Positions 7,455 to 15,964 of a stretch of 64,000 nucleotides of DNA are shown piece by piece. This stretch comes from J095 sp964517605. GTDB taxonomy: Bacteria > Chloroflexota > Anaerolineae > 4572-78 > J111. The first letter of the stretch is position 1, and each line of letters opens with the position of its first letter. Location: NCBI GenBank assembly GCA_964517605.1, contig CAZFCE010000013.1, positions 62,001 to 126,000 of the forward strand, given 5' to 3'. The notes below the pieces were generated by a model. The model made no database searches, was not told the origin of the DNA, and saw nothing but the letters and a program-made list of their open reading frames with translations. The position numbers and the translations under genes are program-made.

Positions 7455-8264
7455 TTACCGCAGCCGGGCCGAAATAGTGGCCGATGCCAAAAACAAAAAC
7501 ATGCCGGGCATTAGCACGCCGCCAAAACCATCGCCTAAAAACAACGCCAACGCTATAAAGGGGATGGTTCCGGCCACCAGGCAGCCCACCACCACATGCC
7601 GCAAATAGCGCGAACGCCGCTTTCTAACCCCCCACCGCACCGCTTCGGCAATAAAACCGCCCGCCACCGGAGCCGCAAAAAAGGTAATCAACAGCGTGAT
7701 AAAGCCAATCCCGCCCAAAATCAGGCTGAACACCGCCGCCGCCACCAGCGACAACGGCAGCGAAATTACCGCCGCGATGATGTAATCAAAATTAGCGCCG
7801 GTGTAATATTTGTTTTCCTGCTCCCGAATGCAATCCGGGCAGCGAAAGCCCACCGGCGTGCGTTTGGCGCACTTGGGACAAATGGGCTGGCCGCACTTGT
7901 TGCAGCGCAAACTGGTTTCTATACCCGGGTGACGGTAACAAAACGCCGAGCTGCTATCTATTTGAATGGCCGGATGCTGGCTTTCGGTGGCCGTCACCCG
8001 CTCGCCACGCGCCGAAAGTTTGGTTTCGATCAACTGTAACCCGGCCTGGGCGTCGGCGTTGGCGGGGTCAAGCTCCAACACCTTGTTAAAACACTTCTTT
8101 TTGTACTCCAGCGATTCTACCACTCCAGCCAGCGCCAGCCAGGCCGCCGCATCGGCGGGGTTTTGCTGGGTGGCCTGGGTAAGCAGCCGGCGCGCCTCGG
8201 AGTGATCGCCCACGCGGGCGGCGGTTAATCCCTGTTGAACCAGATCGTTTGCGGTGTCGCTCAT
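7455..8264 (-). CDS. TPR / B-box-type zinc finger membrane protein
   Basis: A 269-residue protein in three parts. Residues 1-80 form tetratricopeptide-like helices (ARRLLTQATQQNPADAAAWLALAGV...KCFNKVLELDPANADAQ). Residues 107-145 form a Cys/His-rich B-box-like zinc finger (CYRHPGIETSLRCNKCGQPICPKCAK...FRCPDC). The rest contains about three to four hydrophobic segments. This build occurs in small membrane proteins of unknown role, probably adaptors. It is the last gene of the hisS-nadK unit, starting 24 bp after nadK, but the pathway link is not obvious. Confidence 0.8.
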   Translation of the reverse strand: MSDTANDLVQQGLTAARVGDHSEARRLLTQATQQNPADAAAWLALAGVVESLEYKKKCFNKVLELDPANADAQAGLQLIETKLSARGERVTATESQHPAIQIDSSSAFCYRHPGIETSLRCNKCGQPICPKCAKRTPVGFRCPDCIREQENKYYTGANFDYIIAAVISLPLSLVAAAVFSLILGGIGFITLLITFFAAPVAGGFIAEAVRWGVRKRRSRYLRHVVVGCLVAGTIPFIALALFLGDGFGGVLMPGMFLFLASATISARLR

Positions 8265-8288
8265 TGTGTAAACAAATCCTTATTTTGC

Positions 8289-9170
8289 TTAATGTTTACC
8301 AACCTGATACCCCAGCCGGCGCATTAAGGTGCGGTAAAAGTAATTTTTTTCCTGCAACCGCACAAACCGCCCCACCGCCGGGCCGGCGCTCAATACAATT
8401 TCATCGTGGTTTTGCAACTCAAGCTCAAATTGACCATCAACCGTTAGCGCGGCAGTGTGATCGCTGGAAATTTGCACGCACACGGTTACGCCTTTAGAAA
8501 GCACAATGGCCCGCTCCAAACTGAGGTGCGGGGCCAGCGGAATCAACAAAAAATTTTCCAGTTCCGGCGGCAAAATTGGCCCGCCGGCGGCCAGCGCGTA
8601 AGCGGTAGAGCCGGTCGCCGTGGCCAAAATCAGGCCGTCGGCGGTGTAGGTGGTTAAATAGCCGCCATCAATATACGTGGCCAGCCGGACAACGCGGGCA
8701 AACTGCGCCCGGCTAATCACCACATCATTGAGCGCATCGTACACACCCACCGTTTCGCCGGCGCGTTTGTGTTCGGCGTGAACCATAAGCCGCTCTTCTA
8801 CCCAGTAGTGGCCAAACAAGGCTTGCTCCACCCCGCCGGGCCATTCGCCGGGCTGAATTTCTGCCAAAAAACCCAGCCGCCCCAAATTGATGGTGAGCAG
8901 CGGAATGCGGTACGGCGCGGTCATCCGGGCCGCCCGCAACATCGAGCCATCGCCGCCCAGCACAATCAGCAAATCCGATTGCGCCAGCAGGCCGCGCACC
9001 GCCGCCTCATCCCAGGCCGAATTAACCCAGGCCGACGCGCCCAAACTTTCGACGTATTCAAAAATTTCGGCGGCCATTACCCGCGCTTCGGCCAGTTTGG
9101 GGTGGTACAACAGCCCAATCGTTTTAAAGGCCGGCTCGCGGCGGGGCGATGCTTCGGGCGGATGAGTCAT
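8289..9170 (-). CDS. nadK: NAD kinase
   Basis: Phosphorylates NAD to NADP using ATP or polyphosphate. The 293-residue protein has the GGDGSM loop at 72-77 with the catalytic Asp74, LNDVVISR, the TATGSTAYALAAGGPI block that binds NAD, and the C-terminal ITVDGQ-type strand (LTVDGQFEL). Length and motif order match bacterial NadK/PpnK. Its ATG overlaps the hisS stop (TAATG), so translation is probably coupled. In the cell it sets the NADP(H) pool. Confidence 0.95.
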   Translation of the reverse strand: MTHPPEASPRREPAFKTIGLLYHPKLAEARVMAAEIFEYVESLGASAWVNSAWDEAAVRGLLAQSDLLIVLGGDGSMLRAARMTAPYRIPLLTINLGRLGFLAEIQPGEWPGGVEQALFGHYWVEERLMVHAEHKRAGETVGVYDALNDVVISRAQFARVVRLATYIDGGYLTTYTADGLILATATGSTAYALAAGGPILPPELENFLLIPLAPHLSLERAIVLSKGVTVCVQISSDHTAALTVDGQFELELQNHDEIVLSAGPAVGRFVRLQEKNYFYRTLMRRLGYQVGKH

Positions 9171-10435
9171 TACGCCAATCTTTCCGTTAACCAGCCGGGC
9201 AGTTGAGCCAGATCAACCGTAAATTGCTGGCTATCGCTTAAAGTGCGCACCGTGGCCTGGCCGGCGTTCAGCTCTTCTTCGCCCAGAATCACGGCAAACG
9301 CGGCCTCGGAGCGGCTGGCGGCTTTAAGCTGCGCCTTGAGGCTGCGGTCGCCGGGGGTAAGCTGCGCCCCCAGCCCGCGCTGGTGCAGCGTTTCGGTAAG
9401 GCGGATGGCCGCCAGTTTGGCCGCTTCGCCCAAATAGGACACGGTTATTTTGGGCAGCGGCGCGGCGGTGGGTTGAATACCCAAATGGCGCAGGGCAATC
9501 ACGTACCGCTCAATGCCGGAGCCAAAACCGATGCCGGGCGTGGGGCGTCCGCCTAATTCGGCAATCAGCCCATCGTACCGGCCACCGCCGCAAATGGTAT
9601 CCTGGCTGCCCAGGCCATCGGCTTTGATTTCAAACACGGTTTTGGTGTAGTAATCCAGCCCGCGCACAATTTTGTAATCAATGGTGTAGGGGCGTTGCAA
9701 CGCCTCCAGATAGCTTTTAAGCCGGGTAAAATGATCGTTGCACTCGGCGCAGAGGTGGTCGGTGATGTGCGGCGCGCTTTCCAGCAACGGTTGGGTGGCG
9801 GCTTCTTTGCTATCCAAAATGCGGAGCGGGTTCTTTTTAAGGCGCATTTTGTCATCGGCGGGCAGTTGGGCTTCAAACCGGCTAAAGTATTCGACCAGTT
9901 TTTGCACGTAGGCCGGTTTGCAAACAGGGCAGCCGGTGGAGTTGAGGTACAGGCGCAGGCCGTAAAAGCCCAAACCGGTAAACAGATGCCAGGCCACGTT
10001 GATGACTTCCACATCAACCGCCGGGTCCTGCTCGCCCAGCACTTCGATATCAAACTGGCTGTGCTGGCGGTAGCGCCCGGCCTGGGGCCGCTCGTGGCGA
10101 AAGAGCGGGCCGGTAGTCCACAACCGTTGCGGGGACGGCAGGGTGTGCAGGCCGTTTTCTATGTAGGCCCGCATAATGCCCGCCGTAAATTCCGGGCGCA
10201 TGGCCAACTGGTCGCCATCGCGGTCTTTGAAAATATACATTTCTTTTTCTACGATGTCGGTGCCTTCGCCCACGCTGCGGATAAACAGGTTGGCCTGTTC
10301 CAGCACCGGCGTATCCAGGCGTTGATAGCCAAACAGGTCGGCGGTTTCCTGAATTTTGGTTAAAATAAAACGCCAGTAGGGTTGGTCATCAAACAGAACA
10401 TCGCGCATGCCGGTAACGCGCTTGTATTTGCTCAA
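9170..10435 (-). CDS. hisS: Histidyl-tRNA synthetase
   Basis: Charges tRNA-His. The 421-residue class II enzyme starts at a TTG with GAGGAG 7-8 bp upstream. Motif 1 lies at the start (TGMRDVLFDDQPYW), motif 2 is RPEFTAGIMRAYIENG...PQRLWTTGPLFRHERPQAGRYRQHSQFDIE, and the HisRS-specific blocks RGLDYYTKTVFE and GGGRYDGL are intact. Motif 3 is PGIGFGSGIERY, and the C-terminal anticodon-binding domain runs from about 325. It heads the hisS-nadK-TPR unit. A promoter and a leader hairpin lie directly upstream. Confidence 0.96.
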   Translation of the reverse strand: MSKYKRVTGMRDVLFDDQPYWRFILTKIQETADLFGYQRLDTPVLEQANLFIRSVGEGTDIVEKEMYIFKDRDGDQLAMRPEFTAGIMRAYIENGLHTLPSPQRLWTTGPLFRHERPQAGRYRQHSQFDIEVLGEQDPAVDVEVINVAWHLFTGLGFYGLRLYLNSTGCPVCKPAYVQKLVEYFSRFEAQLPADDKMRLKKNPLRILDSKEAATQPLLESAPHITDHLCAECNDHFTRLKSYLEALQRPYTIDYKIVRGLDYYTKTVFEIKADGLGSQDTICGGGRYDGLIAELGGRPTPGIGFGSGIERYVIALRHLGIQPTAAPLPKITVSYLGEAAKLAAIRLTETLHQRGLGAQLTPGDRSLKAQLKAASRSEAAFAVILGEEELNAGQATVRTLSDSQQFTVDLAQLPGWLTERLA

Positions 10436-10465
10436 GGTTGGTCTCCTCTTGAAGATAATTTAGGG

Positions 10466-10511
10466 GGTCAGGAAGCGGAAAACAAGCAGGCGCTCGAAGG
10501 GGTTCCTGACC
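10466..10511 (-). promoter_or_regulatory. Leader hairpin of the hisS mRNA
   Basis: Perfect 9-bp inverted repeat GGTCAGGAA (10466-10474) and TTCCTGACC (10503-10511) between the hisS promoter and its ribosome-binding site. It starts almost exactly at the predicted transcription start. It may stabilise the mRNA or regulate it; no T-box sequence was seen here. Confidence 0.45.
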
Positions 10512-10516
10512 GGGGG

Positions 10517-10545
10517 ATTATAGCTTAATTTCAAGGGGATGTCTA
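10517..10545 (-). promoter_or_regulatory. Sigma-70 promoter of hisS
   Basis: Minus strand TAGACA at 10545-10540, 17-bp spacer, TATAAT at 10522-10517. It predicts a start near 10510 and a leader of about 75 nt. Confidence 0.7.
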
Positions 10546-10565
10546 CTGTTCCGGCCCGGTCACTT

Positions 10566-10621
10566 GCCGGGGAGTCGTTCTGCAACGCCGGGGAACCGCT
10601 CTGCAATGCCGGGAGTCGTAG
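10566..10621 (+). repeat. Three imperfect 21-bp tandem repeats
   Basis: Copies begin at 10566, 10587 and 10608. Each begins GCCGGGGA/GCCGGGA and contains a (A/G)(G/C)TCG or CCGCT middle and CTGCAA(C/T) end; the third is shortened by one G and truncated. They fill the gap between hisS and the antiporter gene and abut the inverted repeat at 10616-10646. Confidence 0.6.
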
Positions 10622-10646
10622 GTCACGTTTGAAACGTGACCTACGA
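10616..10646. repeat. Perfect 15-bp inverted repeat after the antiporter gene
   Basis: TCGTAGGTCACGTTT and its exact complement are separated by one G, and the repeat ends 2 bp before the antiporter stop (minus strand). It would form a very stable hairpin but has no T tract, so it looks more like a REP-type palindrome or an mRNA 3'-end stabiliser than a classic terminator. Confidence 0.65.
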
Positions 10647-10648
10647 AA

Positions 10649-12034
10649 TCAGCCAATCATAAAAATAAGCGTCACCACCATAAAAATGGGAATCAGAATT
10701 GGCAAGGAGTATTTTAAAATGTAGGTAAAGAAATCGGGGGTTTTGTAGCCCCAATCATCGGCAATGGCTTTTACCATAAAATTTGGCCCGTTGCCAATGT
10801 AAGTGACGGCTCCCATAAACACCGATCCCAGCGAGATGGCTGCCAACAGCCGCGCCGACACGCCAACGGCGCTCAGGCCGGCGGGGATGGGGTGCAGGGC
10901 CGGGCTGGCAGCGGTTAGCCCCTGCGCCAGCGATAAAAAGGTGAGGTAAGTGGGGGCGTTATCCAGCACCGAGGACAGGCCGCCGCTAGCCCAGAAAAAT
11001 TGCCAGGGCTGGCTAAGGCCAAACCCGGCTCCCTGGCTTTTGAGAATTTCCAGGGCGGGGATCATCGCCAGGAAGATGCCCAAAAACAGAAAGGCCACTT
11101 CCTGAATGGGCGCAAAGGAAAAGTTGTTTTTGCGACGGGTCTCGGCGTTTAGCGGCGCGGTAATCAACGAGGCCGCCGCCATCAACAGCATCAGGTATTC
11201 GCGCAAAAATTTTAGCGGGCCTTCGGTCAGTCCCCATGTGGCCAGCGTGTTGGGCGTGAGAAAAACCACGCCCAGCAGCACGCCCAACAACCACAAAAAG
11301 TTGAGGCCGCCCTTTATTTTTAGCGGTTGAAAAGCCTGCCGGTCGAGTTTGAGGCTATCCGGTGATTCCTTTTTGTAGCTCAGGCTATCCCACACCCAAA
11401 ACACGGCCAGCGTTAGCCCCAGCGTTGTAAGCCAGGGAGCCAGCAGGGTTAGCGTCCAAAAAAAAGGCACGCCTTTTAAATAGCCCAAAAACAACGGCGG
11501 GTCGCCAATGGGCAACAGCGCCCCGCCAATATTGCTGACCACAAAGATAAAAAACACCGGGATGTGCGCCGTGTGTTTTCTTTCTGAATTGGTTTTGAGC
11601 ACCGGCCTGATTAGCAGCATGCTCGCGCCCGTGGTGCCAATCACGTTGGCCAGGAGTGCGCCCACGCCCAAAAACGCGGCGTTAACCCACGGTGTGGCCT
11701 TGAGGTCGCCTTCCAGATAAATGCCCCCGGAAATAACAAAAAGCGCAAACAACAGGCTGATAAACGAGAAATAATCTTCCAGGCTGGTAGCCAGAGCTTC
11801 CCATTTGCCCAGCGCCATTAACAAAACCAGCACCGGCAAGCTCCACAACAGCGCAATCACCAACTTATTGAAGTTACTTTCCCACAAGCGCCCCACGTGG
11901 CTATGCGGAAAATTGGCTACTCCAAATGACGCGCCGCCGATGGTTAAAAGCAGCCCCACAAACGGAATAACGGCCCACGTTGGCAGTACGGTTGCTGCGT
12001 CAGGAGCAAGAATGGAAAGTATCGAATTAAACAC
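10649..12034 (-). CDS. Na+/H+ antiporter of the NhaD / citrate-transporter-like superfamily
   Basis: A 461-residue polytopic membrane protein with about 11-12 hydrophobic segments. Blocks such as ANVIGTTGASMLLIRP, FVVSNIGGALLPIGDPPLFLGYLKGVPFFWTL, SSVLDNAPTYLTFL and YIGNGPNFMVKAIA are characteristic of the NhaD-like branch of the ion transporter superfamily. The paired half-helix motifs (NIGG..PIGDPP and LDNAPTY) are where ions bind in relatives. It would exchange Na+ for H+ at the cytoplasmic membrane. It follows amtB in the same direction but a terminator lies between them, so it is probably separately transcribed. Confidence 0.88.
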   Translation of the reverse strand: MFNSILSILAPDAATVLPTWAVIPFVGLLLTIGGASFGVANFPHSHVGRLWESNFNKLVIALLWSLPVLVLLMALGKWEALATSLEDYFSFISLLFALFVISGGIYLEGDLKATPWVNAAFLGVGALLANVIGTTGASMLLIRPVLKTNSERKHTAHIPVFFIFVVSNIGGALLPIGDPPLFLGYLKGVPFFWTLTLLAPWLTTLGLTLAVFWVWDSLSYKKESPDSLKLDRQAFQPLKIKGGLNFLWLLGVLLGVVFLTPNTLATWGLTEGPLKFLREYLMLLMAAASLITAPLNAETRRKNNFSFAPIQEVAFLFLGIFLAMIPALEILKSQGAGFGLSQPWQFFWASGGLSSVLDNAPTYLTFLSLAQGLTAASPALHPIPAGLSAVGVSARLLAAISLGSVFMGAVTYIGNGPNFMVKAIADDWGYKTPDFFTYILKYSLPILIPIFMVVTLIFMIG

Positions 12035-12081
12035 AATAAACCTCGCTTATGGTGGATTCAATCCATCCTGCCAGAAAACAA

Positions 12082-12130
12082 AATGCCGGCAAGCCGGGGT
12101 TTTATCACCAACACCCGGCCTGCGGCATTA
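12082..12130 (-). terminator. Terminator of the first ammonium transporter gene
   Basis: Imperfect stem of about 19 bp (AATGCCG..CCGGG against CCCGGCCTGCGGCATT) with a short loop, followed on the minus strand by TTTTGTTTT. It lies about 37 bp after the amtB stop. Confidence 0.75.
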
Positions 12131-12166
12131 GTTTCAAAATATACCCCAATTAAAGCTCAATCAAGA

Positions 12167-13423
12167 TTAAGCGTAGGCGCGTTCGCCGTGTTCGCTAATG
12201 TCAAGGCCAACTTCTTCTTCCGCCGGTGAAACACTCAGCCCCATTGTAACATCCAGAGCTTTGGCAATGACATACGTCAGAACAAAGGCAAACAACGCGG
12301 CCACCACAACTCCAACCAACTGAATAAGAAATTGGCTGGGATTACCATAAAACAACCCGTCAGCGCCCGCCGGATTGACCGCTTTGGTGGCAAACAGCCC
12401 GGTGAGCAATGCGCCGGTAACGCCGCCCATGCCGTGACAGGCCCACACATCCAAAGATTCATCCAGTTTGCAGCGTTGCCGAAACTTGATGGCCTGATAA
12501 CTAACCGGCGCGGCTACCGCGCCAATAATCAGCGCGGACAGCGGTGTCACAAATCCCGCCGCCGGAGTGATGGCTACCAGCCCCACCACCACGCCGGTGG
12601 CAAAGCCCAACACCCCCGGCTTGCTATCAGACCAGGAGAGCAGCATCCACACCAAACCGGCGGCGGCGGCGGCGGTATTGGTGTTAACAACGGCGGTTAC
12701 GGCCAGGCCGTTGGCCGCCAGGGCGCTGCCGCCGTTAAAACCAAACCAACCCACCCACAGCAGCCCCGCGCCCAGCACGGTAAAAGGGATGTTGTGGGGT
12801 TCAATCACAATGCCCGAACCAAACCAACGCCGTGAACGGATAATCAGCGCAAAGGCCAACGCCGAAAAACCAGCGGTGATGTGCACCACTGTGCCGCCGG
12901 CAAAGTCCAGCGCGCCCAGGCCGCGCAGCCAGCCATACACCATCTGGCCGTTGCCGGCATCGGTGGCGGCCCAAACCCAGTGAGCCACTGGCGCATAAAT
13001 TAGAGTAGCCCACAAAATCACAAATAGCAAAAATGTTTTAAACCGCACCCGCTCGACAAAAGCGCCGGTAATCAAAGCCGGGGTAATTACGGCAAACATC
13101 ATTTGATACGCCGCAAAGGCCAAATGAGGAATAGTCGGGGCGTAAACCGGGTTGGGCTGTTCGCCCACGCCGGCCAACCCCAAAAAGTTGAGGCCGCCAA
13201 TAAAACCATTACTACTCGCGCCAAACGCCAGCGTATAGCCCCACAACACCCATTGCACGCTAATTAAGCCCATCACAATAAAACTCAGGTTAAGGGTTGA
13301 GAGGATGTTTTTTTTGCGAACCATGCCACCATAAAAAAAGCCCAATGCCGGCGTCATCATCAATACCAGCGCCGTTGCTGTTATTACCCAGGCGGTATCT
13401 CCGGAATTAATTACACTTTCCAT
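12167..13423 (-). CDS. amtB: Ammonium transporter (short form)
   Basis: Moves ammonium across the membrane as part of nitrogen assimilation. The 418-residue protein has the 11 transmembrane helices of the Amt/Mep/Rh family. The twin pore histidines are in LDFAGGTVVHITAG and in WACHGMGG, and GFFYGGMVRKKN and GFNGGSALAANG are conserved Amt blocks. The cytoplasmic tail ends in GLDISEHGERAYA, the segment that contacts PII proteins. It is one of two amt genes flanking glnK. An AGAGGGA element precedes the start by about 10 bp and a TATAAT hexamer lies 32 bp upstream. Confidence 0.95.
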   Translation of the reverse strand: MESVINSGDTAWVITATALVLMMTPALGFFYGGMVRKKNILSTLNLSFIVMGLISVQWVLWGYTLAFGASSNGFIGGLNFLGLAGVGEQPNPVYAPTIPHLAFAAYQMMFAVITPALITGAFVERVRFKTFLLFVILWATLIYAPVAHWVWAATDAGNGQMVYGWLRGLGALDFAGGTVVHITAGFSALAFALIIRSRRWFGSGIVIEPHNIPFTVLGAGLLWVGWFGFNGGSALAANGLAVTAVVNTNTAAAAAGLVWMLLSWSDSKPGVLGFATGVVVGLVAITPAAGFVTPLSALIIGAVAAPVSYQAIKFRQRCKLDESLDVWACHGMGGVTGALLTGLFATKAVNPAGADGLFYGNPSQFLIQLVGVVVAALFAFVLTYVIAKALDVTMGLSVSPAEEEVGLDISEHGERAYA

Positions 13424-13454
13424 AATTTTGTATATCCCTCTGTGCCAATGCGAT

Positions 13455-13460
13455 ATTATA
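13455..13460 (-). promoter_or_regulatory. -10 element before the first amtB
   Basis: TATAAT on the minus strand, 31 bp before the amtB start. No good -35 hexamer is visible, so an activator-dependent promoter is possible. The surrounding 13440-13500 sequence is strongly AT-rich. Confidence 0.4.
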
Positions 13461-13570
13461 AATACTTTGATATCATTAAATTGACATTATTATTTGCCCA
13501 TTTTTGAGAGCAAACAACAAACATTCCCCCTGGCTCCGGTGGGGAGGCAAAGAGGAACGCGACAAATAAC

Positions 13571-13638
13571 AAAGCCCTCAAGGCAGATTTACCAGGAATT
13601 GTATAGCACCAATCCTTAAAAATCTCCGTTGAGGGCTT
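13571..13638 (-). promoter_or_regulatory. Long hairpin in the glnK-amtB intergenic region
   Basis: About 19 nt on each side (AAAGCCCTCAAGGCAGATTT and AAATCTCCGTTGAGGGCTT) pair with few mismatches around a 29-nt loop. The 328-bp gap between glnK and amtB contains this, the hairpin at 13684-13732 and a -10 element, and no gene. It may attenuate read-through from glnK into amtB. Confidence 0.5.
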
Positions 13639-13683
13639 CGTGGCCGCAAACTATTTACTTGTTATTGAGCCTTAATTTACCAA

Positions 13684-13732
13684 CCCCGGCAGCTTTACCG
13701 GCAAACCAATCGCCACCGGAAAGCTGCCGGGG
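13684..13732 (-). terminator. Hairpin just after glnK
   Basis: CCCCGGCAGCTTT..CCGG against CCGG-AAAGCTGCCGGGG (one bulge), 20 bp after the glnK stop. The stem is strong, but the minus-strand T tract after it is poor, so it may be a partial terminator or a processing site. Confidence 0.5.
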
Positions 13733-13751
13733 AAAACCTGATCAGCAAAAA

Positions 13752-14132
13752 CTATTTGGCCGTTTTGCGGGCGTCAATATCGCCCTCGTAGCTTAAGGCC
13801 TCGCGCCCGCGCTCACCGGTGCGGATGCGGATTACGTCTTCAACCGGATAGATAAAAATCAACCCGTCGCCAACCTGCCCGGTGCAGGCGGCCTTGCGAA
13901 TGGTTTCGATGGTTTTTTCCACGTTGTGGTCGCTTAGAACAATGTTAAGCTGGTAGCGAGGCAGCATGTCCACTTTGTAGGTGCTGGTGCGCCAGGCCAG
14001 GGTTACGCCGCCTTGCCGGCCATGCCCGTGAACTTCAACCACGTTCATCCCAACAATGCCAATTTCGTGCAGGGCTTTCTTTACGTCATCCAGTTTTTCT
14101 TCACGAATAAAAGCTTCAATTTTCTTGGTCAT
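13752..14132 (-). CDS. glnK: PII nitrogen regulatory protein
   Basis: A 126-residue PII protein that senses ATP/ADP and 2-oxoglutarate and gates the ammonium transporters. GHGRQGG begins the T-loop. Tyr52 in TSTYKVD matches the uridylylation site Tyr51 of E. coli, while the position of Tyr46 is a Trp. The B-loop block is KAACTGQVGDGLIFI and the C-loop block is VIRIRTGERG. The C-terminus is about 14 residues longer than typical. It sits 42 bp after the second amtB and before the first, a classical amtB-glnK arrangement. An AAGGAGA-type site (ccttg/tctcc on the plus strand) precedes the ATG. Confidence 0.95.
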   Translation of the reverse strand: MTKKIEAFIREEKLDDVKKALHEIGIVGMNVVEVHGHGRQGGVTLAWRTSTYKVDMLPRYQLNIVLSDHNVEKTIETIRKAACTGQVGDGLIFIYPVEDVIRIRTGERGREALSYEGDIDARKTAK

Positions 14133-14174
14133 AATTATCTCCTTGCTGTGATTAGCCGGCCAAAACTATAGAAA

Positions 14175-15650
14175 CTAGCGCCCTGACCCTGACGGGTATA
14201 AACTGCGCAGATTGGGGTGAGACCCTTCCCAGTAACCTTTGGCACCCATTTCGGGGATGTCCAGCCCCAGCACTTCGGCGGAAGCCTCGCTGCGCAAAAG
14301 GCCAAAGCTGTTTAACAAGGCAAAGAAGCCATAGGATAAAACAAATACTACCCCAAAAATTGAGATGGCTTCGAGCGATTGGGCCGCCAACTGGCCAAAA
14401 CCGCCGCCGTAGAACAGGCCGGTTACGGCTTTATCCATGCCGTTCCAGGCCGCGGTATCGGGGTTGCCGCTGGCAAACAGCCCAACCGCGATAACGCCCC
14501 ACAAGCCGTTGAACAGGTGCACCGGCACCGCGCCCACCGGGTCGTCAATTTTGGCTTTTTCCAGAGCAAAGGCCGCCAAACACGCCAGCACGCCGGCAAT
14601 CAGCCCAATTACCACTGCCGCCCACGGTTCAACAAAAGCGCAGGGAGCGGTAACCGCCACCAGCCCGGCCAAAAGACCGTTCACCGACATCGAGGGATCG
14701 GGTTTTTTGCCGGGGCCAAAAACCCACATGTAAACCATCGCGCTCAACCCGCCGGCAGCCCCGGCCAGCAGCGTGTTCACCGCAGCCAGCGAAACCAGGT
14801 TAATGAACGCCCCTTGAATCCCCAGAGATGAGCCGGGGTTAAAACCAAACCAGCCAAAGAACAGGATGATGGTGCCCAGCACGCCCATCGGGATGTTGTG
14901 GCCGGGGATGGCGTTGGGGGTACCGTCATCGTTAAAGCGGCCCAAACGTGGCCCCAAAACCAGAGCAATGGCCAACCCAACCGCGCCGCCGGTGGTGTGT
15001 ACCACACCAGAACCGGCAAAGTCAACCGCGCCGTTGCCCAGGCCCAGCGTGCGGCCCAGGTTAGCCAGCCAACCGCCGCCCCACACCCAGTTGCCAACCA
15101 GCGGGTAAACCAGCATGCTTACCCAGAAACCCATCAACACAAAACCAAAGAATTTAAGCCGTTCCGCCCCGGAGCCGGTGGGAATGGTAGCGGCGGTGTC
15201 CATAAACACCATCTGGAACAGGAAAAAGGCAAAAATCCCGGCCATGCTCAAGGTAACACCGTGTAAAAAGAAACCCGACAGGCCAATAATGCCCCATTGC
15301 TCGCCAAAGCGCAGGCCGGTGCTCAGGCTATCGCCCCAGGCGCCCAGAGTAATGGGCGAAAAGGCCCACGTGGCCGAAGCCTGCGTGGCGCTGATGGCCG
15401 TAGCCGGGTAGGTATAGTTCACTGCACCAAATTGAAACGCAAAACCACAAATCCAGTAACCAATGGCCCCAATACAGAAAACCATCATATTCATCATCAT
15501 AGTATGGGCCACATTTTTGGCGCGGGTAAAACCGCACTCAACCAGGGCAAAGCCGGCCTGCATAAAAAATACCAAAAAACCGGCAATTAACACCCATAAA
15601 ATATTGGCCGATACCGTTAAACTGGCAAGATTCGATTGTAGTTCTTCCAT
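14175..15650 (-). CDS. amtB: Ammonium transporter (long form)
   Basis: A 491-residue Amt/Mep/Rh protein. The N-terminal helices (FFMQAGFALVECGFTRAKN) and the pore histidines in VDFAGSGVVHTTGG and VPVHLFNGLWG are intact. The longer C-terminal tail includes GLDIPEMGAKGYWEGSHP, resembling the cyanobacterial Amt1 type. It is cotranscribed with glnK, which starts 42 bp downstream. AGGAGA lies about 10 bp before the ATG. Its upstream region is unusual: a promoter at 16037-16065, a possible attenuator and four hairpins fill nearly 400 bp. The pairing of a long and a short Amt around glnK suggests different affinity or regulation. Confidence 0.95.
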   Translation of the reverse strand: MEELQSNLASLTVSANILWVLIAGFLVFFMQAGFALVECGFTRAKNVAHTMMMNMMVFCIGAIGYWICGFAFQFGAVNYTYPATAISATQASATWAFSPITLGAWGDSLSTGLRFGEQWGIIGLSGFFLHGVTLSMAGIFAFFLFQMVFMDTAATIPTGSGAERLKFFGFVLMGFWVSMLVYPLVGNWVWGGGWLANLGRTLGLGNGAVDFAGSGVVHTTGGAVGLAIALVLGPRLGRFNDDGTPNAIPGHNIPMGVLGTIILFFGWFGFNPGSSLGIQGAFINLVSLAAVNTLLAGAAGGLSAMVYMWVFGPGKKPDPSMSVNGLLAGLVAVTAPCAFVEPWAAVVIGLIAGVLACLAAFALEKAKIDDPVGAVPVHLFNGLWGVIAVGLFASGNPDTAAWNGMDKAVTGLFYGGGFGQLAAQSLEAISIFGVVFVLSYGFFALLNSFGLLRSEASAEVLGLDIPEMGAKGYWEGSHPNLRSLYPSGSGR

Positions 15651-15693
15651 AGGTCACTCTTCTCCTATATTTATAAAAACCGTTAGAGATTAG

Positions 15694-15811
15694 GGGTTCG
15701 ACCCACGGCTACTTTGCCAGCTCATCTTCGCGGATGAGTCAATCGTGGTCTAACTACAGGCTGAGTTATCAGCCCAGGCCCAGGTTGGACAATTAATGTT
15801 CAATCCGGGCC
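15694..15811 (-). promoter_or_regulatory. Multi-hairpin leader of the amtB-glnK transcript (candidate regulatory RNA)
   Basis: Four stems occur in a row: GGGT/ACCC at 15694-15704; CCACG/CGTGG enclosing CTCATC/GATGAG at 15703-15748; GGCTGA/TCAGCC at 15759-15774; and an 11-position stem at 15777-15811 (GGCCCAGGTTG with CAATCCGGGCC). The density of stems within 120 nt of a nitrogen-responsive operon suggests a structured 5' UTR. It does not match the glnA/glutamine riboswitch consensus that I remember. Confidence 0.5.
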
Positions 15812-15937
15812 AAAATTAGATTTGATCAACCACCTCCTTTTTAATTTTCTCGGCCAAGCCACCAATATACTACAAAAATTTTAAATTATGCCTTTGAGAT
15901 AAAGATGGTCTTTTAGAGAATTTTTAACCGGCATTTG

Positions 15938-15953
15938 GGTTGTTGTAACAACC
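15938..15953. promoter_or_regulatory. Palindrome, possible operator
   Basis: GGTTGTT-GT-AACAACC, 7-bp perfect arms with a 2-bp centre, immediately beyond the T tract of the hairpin at 15966-15998 and 288 bp upstream of amtB. Confidence 0.4.
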
Positions 15954-15964
15954 TAAAATAAAAA

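Noticed and set aside
15693..15710. tRNA T-arm-like GGGGTTCGACCC on the plus strand
   Set aside because: No acceptor, D or anticodon arms can be built around it; it is one hairpin of the amtB leader.
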